A stretch of DNA of 64,000 nucleotides from UBA2040 sp041751955 (GCA_041751955.1 JBGSIB010000003.1:18799-82798); one strand, 5' to 3'. Shown: positions 32,024 through 41,735, counted from the first letter of the stretch. Translations and numbers: made by a program. Notes: generated from the sequence alone by a model not told the origin.

Positions 32024-34693
32024 ATGAGATTTTGGATATTATTTCTTTTGCTTTTTACTGGTATTTATAGCCAAGCACAAAATACAGTTTTGCTTGGGCG
32101 ATGCATAAATAAAAAAGGAAAAGAACTGGGCGGAATAGAGGTTAAAAGTCCTCAATCACAACCTGTTGAAACCCTGACTGACGAGAAAGGCATTTTCGCT
32201 TTAAATGTTCAGCAAGGAGATACAATCCAAATTTTCTTTAAAGACATTGTCAATTTAAAACCAATAAACGATATCACGATAATTGTTCCAATCGGGGAGT
32301 CAACATTTCAAATAAATGACGTGATACTCGACATACAACAAGAGGATGCTGTTGTTATTGATAGAGAAAAATTCGATCCTTTTAAATTGCCTACGATTAA
32401 ATTTGGTGATCTAGGCAAACTTCCTGGAGGTAGAGGCGTGGAAGGTTTTTTGGCATTGACGGCCGCAGGTTTAACATCCAACAACGAGTTAACTTCCAAT
32501 TACAACGTCCGTGGTGGAAACTATGATGAAAATCTCGTTTACGTCAATGGATTTTTGATTTATCGTCCGTTTTTGACACGTTCAGGTCAGCAAGAGGGAA
32601 TGAGTTTTATCAATACCGCTTTGGTTGAGGAAATCTCCTTTTCCGCAGGTGGTTTTGATGCAGGTTACGGCGATAAATTGAGTTCTGTTCTCGATATCAA
32701 ATACAAGACACCATCGAAGGTATTCAAAGCTTCTGCCATGGCTTCTTTACTTGGTGTAGAGGCACATGTTGAACAAGCAATTGGTTCTCGATTTAACTAT
32801 TTAGTCGGTGCAAGATACCGAGCGAATGGATATTTATTGAATTCACTTCCTGCAAAAGGTGCCTACAACCCTGTTTTTGCCGATGCTCAAATCGTTACCA
32901 ATTTTGCTTTAACCGAAAAGTTGGATTGGTCGATAATCGGTCATTATTCCTCCAACGATTATCGTTTTGCACCACAGACACAATCGACAGACTTTGGAAC
33001 GGTCAATGAAGCCTACTCTTTTGTCATTTATTACGAAGGGCAGGAGCAGACGAAATTCTTGACAGGAATGGGAGGAACTTCTTTAAAATGGAGACCTAAC
33101 AAAAAAACAAATTTGGATTTTTATGCCACAGCTTTTCGTTCCGTTGAACGAGAATATTTCGACATTTTGGGTGAATATTTTATCAATGAATTGGAAACGG
33201 ATCCGTCCAAAGAAGAATTTGGAGATTCAATTGCCAACGTTGGTATTGGTGGTTTCTTAAACCATGCCCGAAACAAATTGACGGCAACTATTATCAATGT
33301 ATATCACGATGGTCGTTATGAATTGGCAAATAAATTCAAAGACGAGGACAGAAACAAATTGTTCGTTTCCAATTTGAAATGGGGTGTGAATTTTCAGCGT
33401 GATCAATTCGAAGATGTATTGAGCGAATGGCGATTGATTGACTCCGCCGGATATAGTATTCCACAGACCAACCCCAATGAGTTAGAGCTTTTTGAAACTA
33501 TCAAAGGAAACTTGAGCTTGAAAACTTTTCGAGCGACTTCTTATCTGCAACTGAATTCCATCTGGACCCAAAGCAAAAAGAACTACATCACGAATACAAA
33601 ATGGAAAGGCAAAGATTCTCTGGGCGTGAAATTTGTCAATAAATATACGGATACACTTTCCTCATCCGCCGCAAGATTGGCACTAAATGTTGGTGTTAGA
33701 GGCGGTTACACAGACATCAACAAAGAGTTTTATGTTACGCCACGGGTATCGCTTACTTACTTCCCAAGAGTTTACATGCGCTCTGGAGGCAATCTTTCTC
33801 GACGGGATGTTCGTGTTCGCTTGGCTTCAGGTTTGTATTATCAACCACCATTTTATCGGGAATTTAGAACTTTTGAAGGTCAACTGAATTTGAATGTGAA
33901 ATCACAGAAATCGTTTCATTTGATTGGTGGAACGGATATTTACGTGAATTTATGGGACAGAGAAGCACCTTTCAAGATTGGTGTTGACGCGTATTACAAA
34001 TACATGTGGGATGTCAATCCGTATGAAATAGACAATGTTAGAACCCGCTACTTTGCTGAAAACAATGCTGTTGCCTACGCTTACGGTTTGGATTTCAACA
34101 TGAATGGTCAATTCATCAAAGGGATAGAATCTTATTTCAAATTTGGTTTGATGTCTACAAAAGAAGATATATTGAATGACACCTACACCGAATATTTCAA
34201 TTCGGACGGTGAACAAATCATTTTCGGTTATACCTTCAACGACGCAATAGTGGATAGTGTTGTGACTAATCCTGGTTACATCCCAAGACCAACCGACCAG
34301 TTTTTCACCTTTGCTGCTTTGATCCAAGATCAGATGCCGAAATACGAAAGTTTCAGCGTGCAGCTCGGATTGCAATTCGGAACAGGTTTGCCTTACGGTC
34401 CGCCAGACAGAGACCGTTTCAAAGATACATTGCGTTTGAAAAGTTACTTCAGAACAGATATCGGTTTTTCGTATGATTTCCTTTACAAAAAGCGCAATGA
34501 ACTCAGTGACAAAGAAAATTTCTTCACCAAGAATTTTACCGATGCCATCGTTTCTTTGGAAGTATTCAATTTGCTCGGAATCAACAATGTATTGTCCAAA
34601 CAATGGATACAAGACGTCAGTGGAATTTACTACGCCATTCCCAATAATTTAACCGCACGAAGGTTTAATGTTAAGTTGATTTTGAGGCTTTAG
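32024..34693 (+). CDS. TonB-dependent receptor
   Basis: An 889-residue outer-membrane receptor with signal peptide RFWILFLLLFTGIYSQAQ. Residues about 22-100 are a carboxypeptidase-D-like regulatory domain common in Bacteroidota receptors (LGRCINKKGKELGGIEVKS, TLTDEKGIFALN). The plug domain follows (FLALTAAGLTSNNELTSNYNVRGG, ENLVYVNGFLIYRP, VEEISFSAGGFDAGYGDKL), then a barrel ending in an Arg-Leu C-terminus (RFNVKLILRL). No SusD-like gene is adjacent, so it is not part of a polysaccharide utilisation pair. The substrate, for instance a siderophore or small peptide, cannot be read from sequence. I chose ATG 32024 at the signal peptide over an upstream frame inside bshC. Confidence 0.85.
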   Translation: MRFWILFLLLFTGIYSQAQNTVLLGRCINKKGKELGGIEVKSPQSQPVETLTDEKGIFALNVQQGDTIQIFFKDIVNLKPINDITIIVPIGESTFQINDVILDIQQEDAVVIDREKFDPFKLPTIKFGDLGKLPGGRGVEGFLALTAAGLTSNNELTSNYNVRGGNYDENLVYVNGFLIYRPFLTRSGQQEGMSFINTALVEEISFSAGGFDAGYGDKLSSVLDIKYKTPSKVFKASAMASLLGVEAHVEQAIGSRFNYLVGARYRANGYLLNSLPAKGAYNPVFADAQIVTNFALTEKLDWSIIGHYSSNDYRFAPQTQSTDFGTVNEAYSFVIYYEGQEQTKFLTGMGGTSLKWRPNKKTNLDFYATAFRSVEREYFDILGEYFINELETDPSKEEFGDSIANVGIGGFLNHARNKLTATIINVYHDGRYELANKFKDEDRNKLFVSNLKWGVNFQRDQFEDVLSEWRLIDSAGYSIPQTNPNELELFETIKGNLSLKTFRATSYLQLNSIWTQSKKNYITNTKWKGKDSLGVKFVNKYTDTLSSSAARLALNVGVRGGYTDINKEFYVTPRVSLTYFPRVYMRSGGNLSRRDVRVRLASGLYYQPPFYREFRTFEGQLNLNVKSQKSFHLIGGTDIYVNLWDREAPFKIGVDAYYKYMWDVNPYEIDNVRTRYFAENNAVAYAYGLDFNMNGQFIKGIESYFKFGLMSTKEDILNDTYTEYFNSDGEQIIFGYTFNDAIVDSVVTNPGYIPRPTDQFFTFAALIQDQMPKYESFSVQLGLQFGTGLPYGPPDRDRFKDTLRLKSYFRTDIGFSYDFLYKKRNELSDKENFFTKNFTDAIVSLEVFNLLGINNVLSKQWIQDVSGIYYAIPNNLTARRFNVKLILRL

Positions 34694-34722
34694 TTTCGAA
34701 TTAAGAATTAAAAATGAAGGTT

Positions 34723-34769
34723 GGATTTGCAATCCGTATCAGCTAACAATCCGCGCCAACTGCGCAACA
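34723..34769. repeat. Structured intergenic sequence with GGATTTGCAATCC palindrome
   Basis: GGATT-TGC-AATCC (34723-34735) is a 13-base palindrome. It is followed by AGCTAACAATCCGC and CGCCAACTGCG (34741-34764), which resembles the core and CGCA..TGCG part of elements A and B but with 13-base instead of 18-base spacing. It may be a relic of the same kind of element between two convergent genes. Confidence 0.3.
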
Positions 34770-34777
34770 AATAATCC

Positions 34778-35491
34778 TCACTCCCCAAAAAGCACCTCAA
34801 AATTCAAATCAACAAGTTTGGCTTTTTCCTCTTCTGTTAAAGGATTTCCAGTTAAATCGAGGGCACTTATTTTTTCAAGTTGAAGGATTTGTGGCGGAAT
34901 TTTAGTGAATAGGTTTCCGGTTAGAATAATTTCTTCCAACATAACCCATTCGCTTATCGATTCTGGCAATTCAGAAAGTTGATTGTTGGTAAGGTCCACG
35001 AGGTAAACCATTTTCAAGCCACTTAAATCTGCCGGTAATCTTGAAATTTGATTGTAAGCGAGATACAATTCTTCAAGATTCCATAAACCATTTATCGTAT
35101 CAGGAAGAGTAGTCAACTGATTTCCTTCCAAACCCAAATATTGCAGGTTTTTGAGATTCCCAATCCATAACGGTAATTCAATCAGATTGTTCGCGTCCAA
35201 TCCCAAATCTTCCAGTTGCGTCAATTTACCTATACTTTCTGGTAATTTCCGCAAAAGATTATCTTCCAAATAAAGCCCCTTCAAGTTGATCAGTGAGCCA
35301 ATAGTTTCGGGAATGAGCACGAGGTCTTGCGAAGCTAAATCCAAATATTCTATTTCCAAAGGATGCAACAGCGCATATTCCAAAGAAGTAGTTGTATTGT
35401 TGAGCTTTTCCTCTTCTGATATTTGCGAAAAACCAAAGCTGGATGAAAGCAGGAACAAAGAAAGGAAAATTGTTTTCAAAATCTTAATCAT
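34778..35491 (-). CDS. Secreted leucine-rich repeat protein
   Basis: A 237-residue protein with signal peptide (IKILKTIFLSLFLLSSSFGFSQ). Residues about 45-230 contain about seven leucine-rich repeats of 23 residues with the bacterial LPxxIGxLxxLxxLxLxxN pattern, for example NLKGLYLEDNLLRKLPESIG and NLQYLGLEGNQLTTLPDTI. Such repeats bind proteins. There is no T9SS domain or lipobox, so the protein is likely periplasmic. Partner unknown. A TAnnTTTG box lies 10 bases upstream of the ATG. It converges with the receptor gene. Confidence 0.8.
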   Translation of the reverse strand: MIKILKTIFLSLFLLSSSFGFSQISEEEKLNNTTTSLEYALLHPLEIEYLDLASQDLVLIPETIGSLINLKGLYLEDNLLRKLPESIGKLTQLEDLGLDANNLIELPLWIGNLKNLQYLGLEGNQLTTLPDTINGLWNLEELYLAYNQISRLPADLSGLKMVYLVDLTNNQLSELPESISEWVMLEEIILTGNLFTKIPPQILQLEKISALDLTGNPLTEEEKAKLVDLNFEVLFGE

Positions 35492-35500
35492 TTAATTGAA

Positions 35501-35508
35501 CAAATATA
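35501..35508 (-). promoter_or_regulatory. -7 promoter box for the LRR gene
   Basis: On the - strand TATATTTG matches TAnnTTTG and ends nine bases before the ATG. A TTTTG lies 15 bases further upstream, slightly closer than the usual -33 distance. Confidence 0.5.
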
Positions 35509-35583
35509 GACCAAAATGTACTTCAAAAGCTAACGGATTTTAACTCAAAAAAGTATTCTACGAAGCAAATAAATGACAGAAAA

Positions 35584-36546
35584 CTATTGCTTTTTTTGGT
35601 AATTCTTTTTTTCTATCAATTCTCCATAACGATAATATTCCTCTTGCCACTTCAGTCCTGAAGCTTCATATTTCTCAATATGAACGCAGTTGGATTTGTC
35701 ATAATGGTGAATTTGGTACAGACTACCAATCGTGCTGAAAATGGTTTTTTTGACCAATTTATTGTCTTCATATTCAAAAATTGTATTCTGTTCAATGGTT
35801 TTTGCTTTATCTGGACCGCCGGAAAATGTCCCTTTAATTTTTACCCACAACGTATCATAAGAGTTGTACCGAAATCCTAGTCTCCGCTCAAAATAGCATA
35901 CGTTACCCATTACATTTCGAATCGCAAATGACAGTTTGATTTGTTGTCCCGGCTCGTAAAAATCTTGCGGAACCCCAGCGGAATTATATTTTATCTCTAA
36001 AGGCTTAACACGAACATAAAAAACGTCTATTTCTGAGTAAATAGTGGGGTAGTAAAGACTGGTAATATGCAAGGGAAACTCCCCGGAATTTTGTAAAATA
36101 ACCGAAATTGAATCCAATTCTCCATAAAGAATGGTTCCGATGTCTAAAACTTCCTTTTCCATGGAAACGTTAGTTGCAGGATAAATGACTTCACCTTTGA
36201 TGCGAATGATGTTCTTCGAATCATATTGTCTGCCATTGTACTGAACAGTAATTGTTTTTGTGAAAGGGCCGATGCGCTTGGTGTCGTAATGAAATTTGAT
36301 AATTCCCTTTCCACCTGGAGCAATCGGTTCGCGCGGGTAGGTGCACATGGAGCCACCGTCACCTGTTGATATTCTGCTGATAATCAAAGCCTCATTGCCT
36401 GTATTCGTAAATTCAAAGGAACGATTGGCATCAGAATATAGGACAATCTGTCCGTATTCATAGTTTTTCAATTCAAATTCGAGTTTAGCTTGTCCAAAAG
36501 AGAAAAAAAGTAAGCCATGGAAAAGAAAAACAAGTGCAAATTTCAA
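35584..36546 (-). CDS. Secreted ASH/DUF1573-type protein with MORN-like tail
   Basis: A 320-residue protein with signal peptide (KFALVFLFHGLLFFSFGQ). Residues about 20-115 and 125-240 look like two ASH/DUF1573 immunoglobulin-like domains (YGQIVLYSDANRSFEFTNTGNEALIIS, and DIGTILYGELDSISVILQNSGEFPLHI). The last about 65 residues have repeats of the YEDNKLVKKT/YEASGLKWQEEYYRYG type, as in MORN-like or YwqK-like proteins. The start is a TTG at 36546; no ATG is in frame before an upstream stop, and the signal peptide begins right there. Function unknown; it may bind other envelope proteins. Confidence 0.65.
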   Translation of the reverse strand: MKFALVFLFHGLLFFSFGQAKLEFELKNYEYGQIVLYSDANRSFEFTNTGNEALIISRISTGDGGSMCTYPREPIAPGGKGIIKFHYDTKRIGPFTKTITVQYNGRQYDSKNIIRIKGEVIYPATNVSMEKEVLDIGTILYGELDSISVILQNSGEFPLHITSLYYPTIYSEIDVFYVRVKPLEIKYNSAGVPQDFYEPGQQIKLSFAIRNVMGNVCYFERRLGFRYNSYDTLWVKIKGTFSGGPDKAKTIEQNTIFEYEDNKLVKKTIFSTIGSLYQIHHYDKSNCVHIEKYEASGLKWQEEYYRYGELIEKKNYQKKQ

Positions 36547-36634
36547 TGGATTCGATTTTAAAGTTGCTTAAATCTATACACTTTTTAAAAGCGAAATAAT
36601 TCTTTAACGAATAATTAATTCGGAATTACTCATT

Positions 36635-37342
36635 TCAACAACGGGCCATTTTTTTCTTTTTTCCAATGGCTCCACGCGCTTCAACTTTTTCAATATACTC
36701 CAGTGCCAAAGGAACTTTGCAAGCCGTTCCATTCATATCAACCGTTATTGGACCAATGTTTGTACCAATTTTTTTGGCAATTTCCGTCAAGTCTGAAATA
36801 TAACTTCCGATCGCAATGACAAAACCATTCATTGTATATTTTACACGATTGGGAGCCTTGTGAATTTTGTTTTGCACCAATTCTAATAAATCAGTATACT
36901 TTTTTAGTTCTAATTTTTCATCGGGATGAACAGAAGCGTACGAAGCTAAAGTTGACCAGCCCGCCGCCGCAATATTCTCTTCAGGAGATTCTATCCATTT
37001 CAAACCCAATTCAAATCCAAAATCTGTTTCAGCCGCAACCCATGGCACAGCAAATTCACTCAAATAATACCAATACGCAGCTTTTACCCAATCGTCTAAA
37101 TTTTCCTTGCTTATTTTCTTTTCATCCGCCATCAATCCAGCCAAATACATGGCATCCGAATTACCCGTAGCGTATAATGCCAAGGATAGTTCGTGGTTCT
37201 TTTTTGTTTTTTTGAGAATCTTCTTAAGATCAGCAACTTTAACGCCAAAAAAAGGTTCTTTTGCTCCATGTCGACCAAGAGTCTTCTTAGTTTGAGCATC
37301 GCTGTACGATTCTAGTTCTTTGAGGACTTCTTGAAGGTTCAT
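36635..37342 (-). CDS. DNA alkylation repair protein (AlkD-like HEAT repeat)
   Basis: A 235-residue all-helical protein. The pattern YGRHGAKEPFFGVKVADLKKI-like N-terminus (here LGRHGAKEPFFGVKVADLKK) and LALYATGNSDAMYLAGLMAD match the AlkC/AlkD family of HEAT-like DNA glycosylases that remove alkylated bases. AVPWVAAETDFGFELGLKWIES contains the Trp typical of helix pairs in the family. Many members in Bacteroidota are of unproved activity. It ends in Lys-rich KKKKMARC. The gene is alone on the - strand between the ASH-domain gene and the methyltransferase gene. Confidence 0.75.
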   Translation of the reverse strand: MNLQEVLKELESYSDAQTKKTLGRHGAKEPFFGVKVADLKKILKKTKKNHELSLALYATGNSDAMYLAGLMADEKKISKENLDDWVKAAYWYYLSEFAVPWVAAETDFGFELGLKWIESPEENIAAAGWSTLASYASVHPDEKLELKKYTDLLELVQNKIHKAPNRVKYTMNGFVIAIGSYISDLTEIAKKIGTNIGPITVDMNGTACKVPLALEYIEKVEARGAIGKKKKMARC

Positions 37343-37390
37343 ACTTTTTGGATTTTATTGAAATTAATAAAAGAGATTTTTCTAAAAAGA

Positions 37391-38194
37391 TTAATGTTTT
37401 TCCCCAACAATCGCATAAACCATGGGTATTTTGTCTTCCAAATGCTTTATACGAAATTTCTTTGGTGCAATTTCCTCAGTATGCTGAAAACAATTGTAGG
37501 GTGAATAATCGAATTCATTCAGTGATTGAATTGAATTTCCGTTTTGTATCAAACTGGTGACAACTTCTCCTAAACCGTGATTCCAAGTTATATTTTTGAC
37601 TTGAATGTCTGCTTCGCGCTCGGCATAAGTTCCGCTTTCTTGTTCAACAATCGGTTCTGTATTGAAATAACGGTATTGAATTTTCTCAAAATTATCATCA
37701 AACATCCAAACCAGCGGATGAAATTCAACCAAAACAAATTGTCCGTTTGGCTTTAAAAATTGTGCTACAATCTTCGCCCATTTGTCTATGTCTGGCATCC
37801 AACCTATGGTACCGTAACTGGTAAAAACAACATCAAATTTTTCGTCTAAATACTCTGGTAAATCATACAAATCGCAACAAATAAATTGTGCATCGACTTT
37901 TGTTTTTTGAGCTAGTTCTTTTGCCGTAGTAATGGCTTTGTCAGAAAGATCAACGCCTGTAACGGAGGCGCCTAATCGAGCCAGCGAAATGCTATCCTGA
38001 CCGAAGTGACATTGCAGGTGAAGAATTTTCTTTCCTTTGATGTTCCCTAAGAGGCCAAGTTCGATATCGTTTAGAGACGATTTACCTTTCAAAAAACCTT
38101 CAACATCATAAAATTCGGAAGCATAGTGTGCATCCACTCGCTCATTCCATGATTTTCGATTGACTTCGATATAGTTTTTGCTTGCATCTGTCAT
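37391..38194 (-). CDS. Class I SAM-dependent methyltransferase
   Basis: A 267-residue protein. Motif I is KILHLQCHFGQDSISLARLG (about 55-74), followed by VTGVDLSDKAI with the SAM-binding Asp, FICCDLYDLP and FDVVFTSYGTIGW. The start ENYIEVNRKSWNERVDAHY-like segment is common in this methyltransferase 11/25 group that acts on small molecules. No membrane segment. It lies downstream of the acetyltransferase and uvrA genes in the same direction with gaps under 20 bases, so it may be co-transcribed with uvrA. Substrate unknown. Confidence 0.8.
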   Translation of the reverse strand: MTDASKNYIEVNRKSWNERVDAHYASEFYDVEGFLKGKSSLNDIELGLLGNIKGKKILHLQCHFGQDSISLARLGASVTGVDLSDKAITTAKELAQKTKVDAQFICCDLYDLPEYLDEKFDVVFTSYGTIGWMPDIDKWAKIVAQFLKPNGQFVLVEFHPLVWMFDDNFEKIQYRYFNTEPIVEQESGTYAEREADIQVKNITWNHGLGEVVTSLIQNGNSIQSLNEFDYSPYNCFQHTEEIAPKKFRIKHLEDKIPMVYAIVGEKH

Positions 38195-38212
38195 GATTCG
38201 AAAATAACGAAT

Positions 38213-38803
38213 TCAAATCGATTCCATTAATTTTTGACGAATAGCTGATTCCCATTCCGTTTTCAAAACACTCAAGACAATGCTGTCTCTTCTGCCAGTT
38301 GGACTAGCGCAATTGCTTCGAAGTACACCTTCTGGAACGCATCCTATGCTTTTCATGGCGGCTATCGACCGGGCATTGTTGTTGTCGGCACGAAATTCAA
38401 CTCTGTCCAGATTTAAAATATCAAATGCGTATTGCAGCAATAAGAATTTGCAGTTTTTGTTTAATCCCGTTCCTTGAAATTTTTTGCCATACCAGGTGAA
38501 GCCCAATTGTGTCGTATTATGCAAAGCTTGGTAATCATAAAATCGGGTAGAACCCGCGACTTCATTCGTCTTTTTATCAATGACCAAAAAAGGGTAGGTG
38601 TGTTCGTTTTTTCTACCTTCTAGGGCATGATGAAGGTATTTCTCCAGATTTTCAGCACCAGCTCCGCTCAGTAAAGAATAGGTCCAAAGTTCGGGTTCAT
38701 TTTCAGAATAGGGCAGTAAAACGTCAAAGACGTCTACTGTTAGTGGACGCAAAATAACGCGGTTATTTTCGAGAACAATGTCTTTTGAAAAATCGAATTT
38801 CAT
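38213..38803 (-). CDS. GNAT family N-acetyltransferase (RimJ/RimL-like)
   Basis: A 196-residue protein. The N-terminal LENNRVILRPLTVDVFDVLL is typical of RimJ/RimL-type enzymes; GFTWYGKKFQGTGLNKNCKFLL is the acetyl-CoA binding motif with the altered Q/RxxG loop, and VEFRADNNNARSIAAMKSIG is the conserved substrate-proximal helix. Targets include ribosomal protein N-termini or small metabolites; nothing here decides. Gap to uvrA is 13 bases. Confidence 0.8.
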   Translation of the reverse strand: MKFDFSKDIVLENNRVILRPLTVDVFDVLLPYSENEPELWTYSLLSGAGAENLEKYLHHALEGRKNEHTYPFLVIDKKTNEVAGSTRFYDYQALHNTTQLGFTWYGKKFQGTGLNKNCKFLLLQYAFDILNLDRVEFRADNNNARSIAAMKSIGCVPEGVLRSNCASPTGRRDSIVLSVLKTEWESAIRQKLMESI

Positions 38804-38816
38804 TTTAAACCTTTGC

Positions 38817-41597
38817 TTAAAGTTTCTCTTTCAAATAAGTTCCTGTATAGCTGTTTTTTTGTTTTACTAATTCCTCAGGTGTTCCTGCAAAAACAAGATT
38901 TCCACCTTTATCTCCGCCTTCTGGACCCAAATCGATGAGGTAATCAGCACACTTTATAACATCCATATTGTGCTCGATGACAACAACGGAATGCCCATTG
39001 TTTATCAAAGCATTTAAAGCAATTATGAGTTTTTTCACGTCGTGAAAGTGCAAACCTGTAGTTGGTTCGTCAAAAATAAACAGAGTGGTATCTGCATTTG
39101 CTCCTTTGGCAAGGAATGAAGCTAGCTTAACTCTTTGTGCTTCCCCACCGCTTAGCGTGCTTGAGGATTGCCCCAATTGCAAATAACCTAAGCCAACATC
39201 CAAAAGAGGTTGCAGTTTCTCCACAATTTTCGCTTCTGTTTTTCCTGTCATAGTGCGAAAGAAACTGACCGCTTCTTCAATATCCATTGCGAGCAATTGA
39301 GCGATATTTACACCGTTCAATTCTACTTCTAATGTTTCTTGTTTGTAGCGCGTTCCAGAGCAGATATCACAAGCTAAATGCACATCAGCCATAAACTGCA
39401 TGCCCACAGTAATTTCACCTTCGCCTTCGCACATTTCGCAGCGGCCACCTTCTACGTTGAAAGAGAAAAAACCAGGTTTGTAACCTCTATTTCTTGCCAA
39501 TGGGGCTTTTGAGAACAAATCGCGTATATCATCGAAAGCCTTGACATACGTTGCTGGATTGCTTCGCGAAGATTTACCAATTGGATTCTGATCCACAAAT
39601 TCAACTGTTTTAATCAGCTTCAAATCGCCAGAAATGGATTTGTATGCACCATTGGGATTACTCGTTACTATTCCCAAAAAACCGCGAACACCAGGGTAGA
39701 GGATATCTCGAATCAAAGTTGATTTGCCAGAACCACTTACTCCTGTTACGCAAACTAAGCTGTTCAATGGTATTTCAACATCAATTGTTTTGAGGTTGTT
39801 TTTTCGAGCCCCAAATATTTCGATGACATTTTTCTTGGTTCGTCTTTTTGCAGGCACTTCAATTTTTTCTTTTTCCAACAAGTAATCTGCCGTCAGTGAG
39901 TTTTTCGCTTTGAGCAAAGCCTTGTGGTCACCTTGAAATACCAATTCGCCACCATATCTGCCAGCTCCTGGACCGATATCCAAGATTTCGTCTGCTGCTT
40001 TCATAATATCCTCTTCGTGTTCAACGATGATGACGGTATTGCCTAAATCTCTCAGATTCTGGAGAACTTTCACCAAACGAGCTGTATCTCTTGGATGTAA
40101 ACCAATGGAAGGTTCATCCAAAATATACATCGAACCAACCAAGTTGCTACCTAAAGATGTTGCAAGATTGATACGTTGTGACTCACCACCAGATAGAGAG
40201 TTAGCAGAACGATTCAAAGTTAAATACCCTAAGCCGACTTCACATAAAAATTGCAAACGACCTGTTATTTCCGGTAATATTCTTTTGGCAACTTGGGCAT
40301 CTTGGTTCATTAAATCCAATCCTTGGAAAAATTTCAAAGCATCTTGAACAGGCATCAGAACAATATCTGTAATGGATTTGCCGTCAATTTTTACATAATT
40401 GGCATCTTTTCGCAGTCTCGAACCATGGCAATCCTTGCAGCTCGTCTTCCCGCGATAGCGTGAAAGCATAACACGGTATTGAATTTTATAGGTTTGCGAT
40501 TCTAGGAATTTGAAAAATTTATTCAGACCTTCAAAGTATTGATTTCCAGTCCAAAGCAATTCATATTGTTCCTTTGTTAATTCGTCAATTGGTCTATGAA
40601 TGGGAAAATCAAATTTCTTGGCGTTCATAACCAATTGGTTCAAATACTCACCCATCGATTCTCCTTTCCAGCAAGCAATCGCGCCGTCATAAACACTTTT
40701 CGTACGGTCAGGGATAACGAGATTTTCATCTATCCCAATCACCAAACCAAAACCTTCACAGGTTCGACAAGCGCCGTAAGGGTTATTGAAAGTAAAAAAG
40801 TGTTCGTTAGGTTCTTGAAAAACTTTACCATTCAATTCAAAACGATTGGAGAAAGTATATTTCTTATTTGAGCTAGGAAAAAAGATATTGCAAACACCAT
40901 TTCCCTCGCCAAATGCCAAGTTGATGGAATCTCCAATTCTGGACTCTTCTTCTTCCTCTTCAAAACGACAAACAACTCTGTCTACTAAAAGCTGGGCATT
41001 TTGAATATCCTTGGGAGGGTTTTTCAAAATATCTTCCAAGTTAACAGTATCGTCATTTAAAAATAAGCGAGCATATCCTTGATCGAAGAGTAATTTTAAT
41101 TGACGTTCGACACCATATTTTTCAAATCCCAAGATAGGCGCCAAAATCATGGCTTTTTCGCTATCTTCTTGCGATTTCAAAAGTTGGAGAACATCTTGCA
41201 CATTGTGTTTCTTCACCACCTCTCCTGAATCTGGATCAATCGTTTTTCCAACTCGAGCAAAAAGGATTTTCATGTAGTCATAAATCTCCGTAGTGGTGCC
41301 AACAGTTGAACGAGGATTACTCGTTATCACTTTTTGCTCTATGGCTATGGCAGGAGCAATTCCTTTGATATAATCCGTTTCAGGCTTATCGAGTTTCCCC
41401 AAAAATTGACGCACGTAAGCAGAAAGACTTTCAATAAATCTTCGTTGACCTTCAGCATATAATGTATCAAATGCCAAGGAGGACTTACCGGAACCTGAAA
41501 GACCAGTGACAACAGTCATTTTACCGTGCGGTATTTTAACATCCAGACTCTTCAGATTGTGCACTCTGGCACCTTTAACTTCTATGAATTTTTGCAT
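38817..41597 (-). CDS. uvrA: Excinuclease ABC subunit A
   Basis: A 926-residue damage-recognition ATPase of nucleotide excision repair. Two ABC halves are present: Walker A GLSGSGKSS and GVSGSGKST, signatures LSGGESQR and LSGGEAQR, and Walker B MYILDEPSIG and LFIFDEPTTG. The C-terminal zinc finger keeps all four Cys (CEMCEGEGE ... CDICSGTRY). In the first finger region only the second Cys pair remains (YGACRTCEGFG); where the first pair is expected the sequence is FELNGKVFQEPNEHF. Bacteroidota often carry two uvrA copies, and this divergence may mark one class. A TATCTTTA near-match to the -7 box lies about 30 bases upstream. Confidence 0.92.
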   Translation of the reverse strand: MQKFIEVKGARVHNLKSLDVKIPHGKMTVVTGLSGSGKSSLAFDTLYAEGQRRFIESLSAYVRQFLGKLDKPETDYIKGIAPAIAIEQKVITSNPRSTVGTTTEIYDYMKILFARVGKTIDPDSGEVVKKHNVQDVLQLLKSQEDSEKAMILAPILGFEKYGVERQLKLLFDQGYARLFLNDDTVNLEDILKNPPKDIQNAQLLVDRVVCRFEEEEEESRIGDSINLAFGEGNGVCNIFFPSSNKKYTFSNRFELNGKVFQEPNEHFFTFNNPYGACRTCEGFGLVIGIDENLVIPDRTKSVYDGAIACWKGESMGEYLNQLVMNAKKFDFPIHRPIDELTKEQYELLWTGNQYFEGLNKFFKFLESQTYKIQYRVMLSRYRGKTSCKDCHGSRLRKDANYVKIDGKSITDIVLMPVQDALKFFQGLDLMNQDAQVAKRILPEITGRLQFLCEVGLGYLTLNRSANSLSGGESQRINLATSLGSNLVGSMYILDEPSIGLHPRDTARLVKVLQNLRDLGNTVIIVEHEEDIMKAADEILDIGPGAGRYGGELVFQGDHKALLKAKNSLTADYLLEKEKIEVPAKRRTKKNVIEIFGARKNNLKTIDVEIPLNSLVCVTGVSGSGKSTLIRDILYPGVRGFLGIVTSNPNGAYKSISGDLKLIKTVEFVDQNPIGKSSRSNPATYVKAFDDIRDLFSKAPLARNRGYKPGFFSFNVEGGRCEMCEGEGEITVGMQFMADVHLACDICSGTRYKQETLEVELNGVNIAQLLAMDIEEAVSFFRTMTGKTEAKIVEKLQPLLDVGLGYLQLGQSSSTLSGGEAQRVKLASFLAKGANADTTLFIFDEPTTGLHFHDVKKLIIALNALINNGHSVVVIEHNMDVIKCADYLIDLGPEGGDKGGNLVFAGTPEELVKQKNSYTGTYLKEKL

Positions 41598-41727
41598 TAA
41601 GCGGGAATACTTTTTTTGGAGAATAAAGATACTGTTTTTGATTCAACCTCAGGCCAGTCTGGATAGTACTATTTGTTTCAATTTTTAACCTTAAGCAACT
41701 TTTATGTCTATTCAGAGAAAAAAAACT

Positions 41728-41735
41728 TATTTTTG
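41728..41735 (+). promoter_or_regulatory. -7 promoter box for the secreted protein gene at 41779
   Basis: TATTTTTG matches TAnnTTTG, 43 bases before the ATG. The leader in between is A-rich (AAACCTAAAAAACT) as is usual for translation initiation in this phylum. Confidence 0.5.

Noticed and set aside
33950..34612. 220-codon open frame on the - strand
   Set aside because: It lies fully inside the TonB-dependent receptor gene, whose motifs are clear, and its translation has no recognisable domain.
32024..34693. SusC-type receptor of a polysaccharide utilisation locus
   Set aside because: No SusD-like or glycoside hydrolase gene is adjacent.
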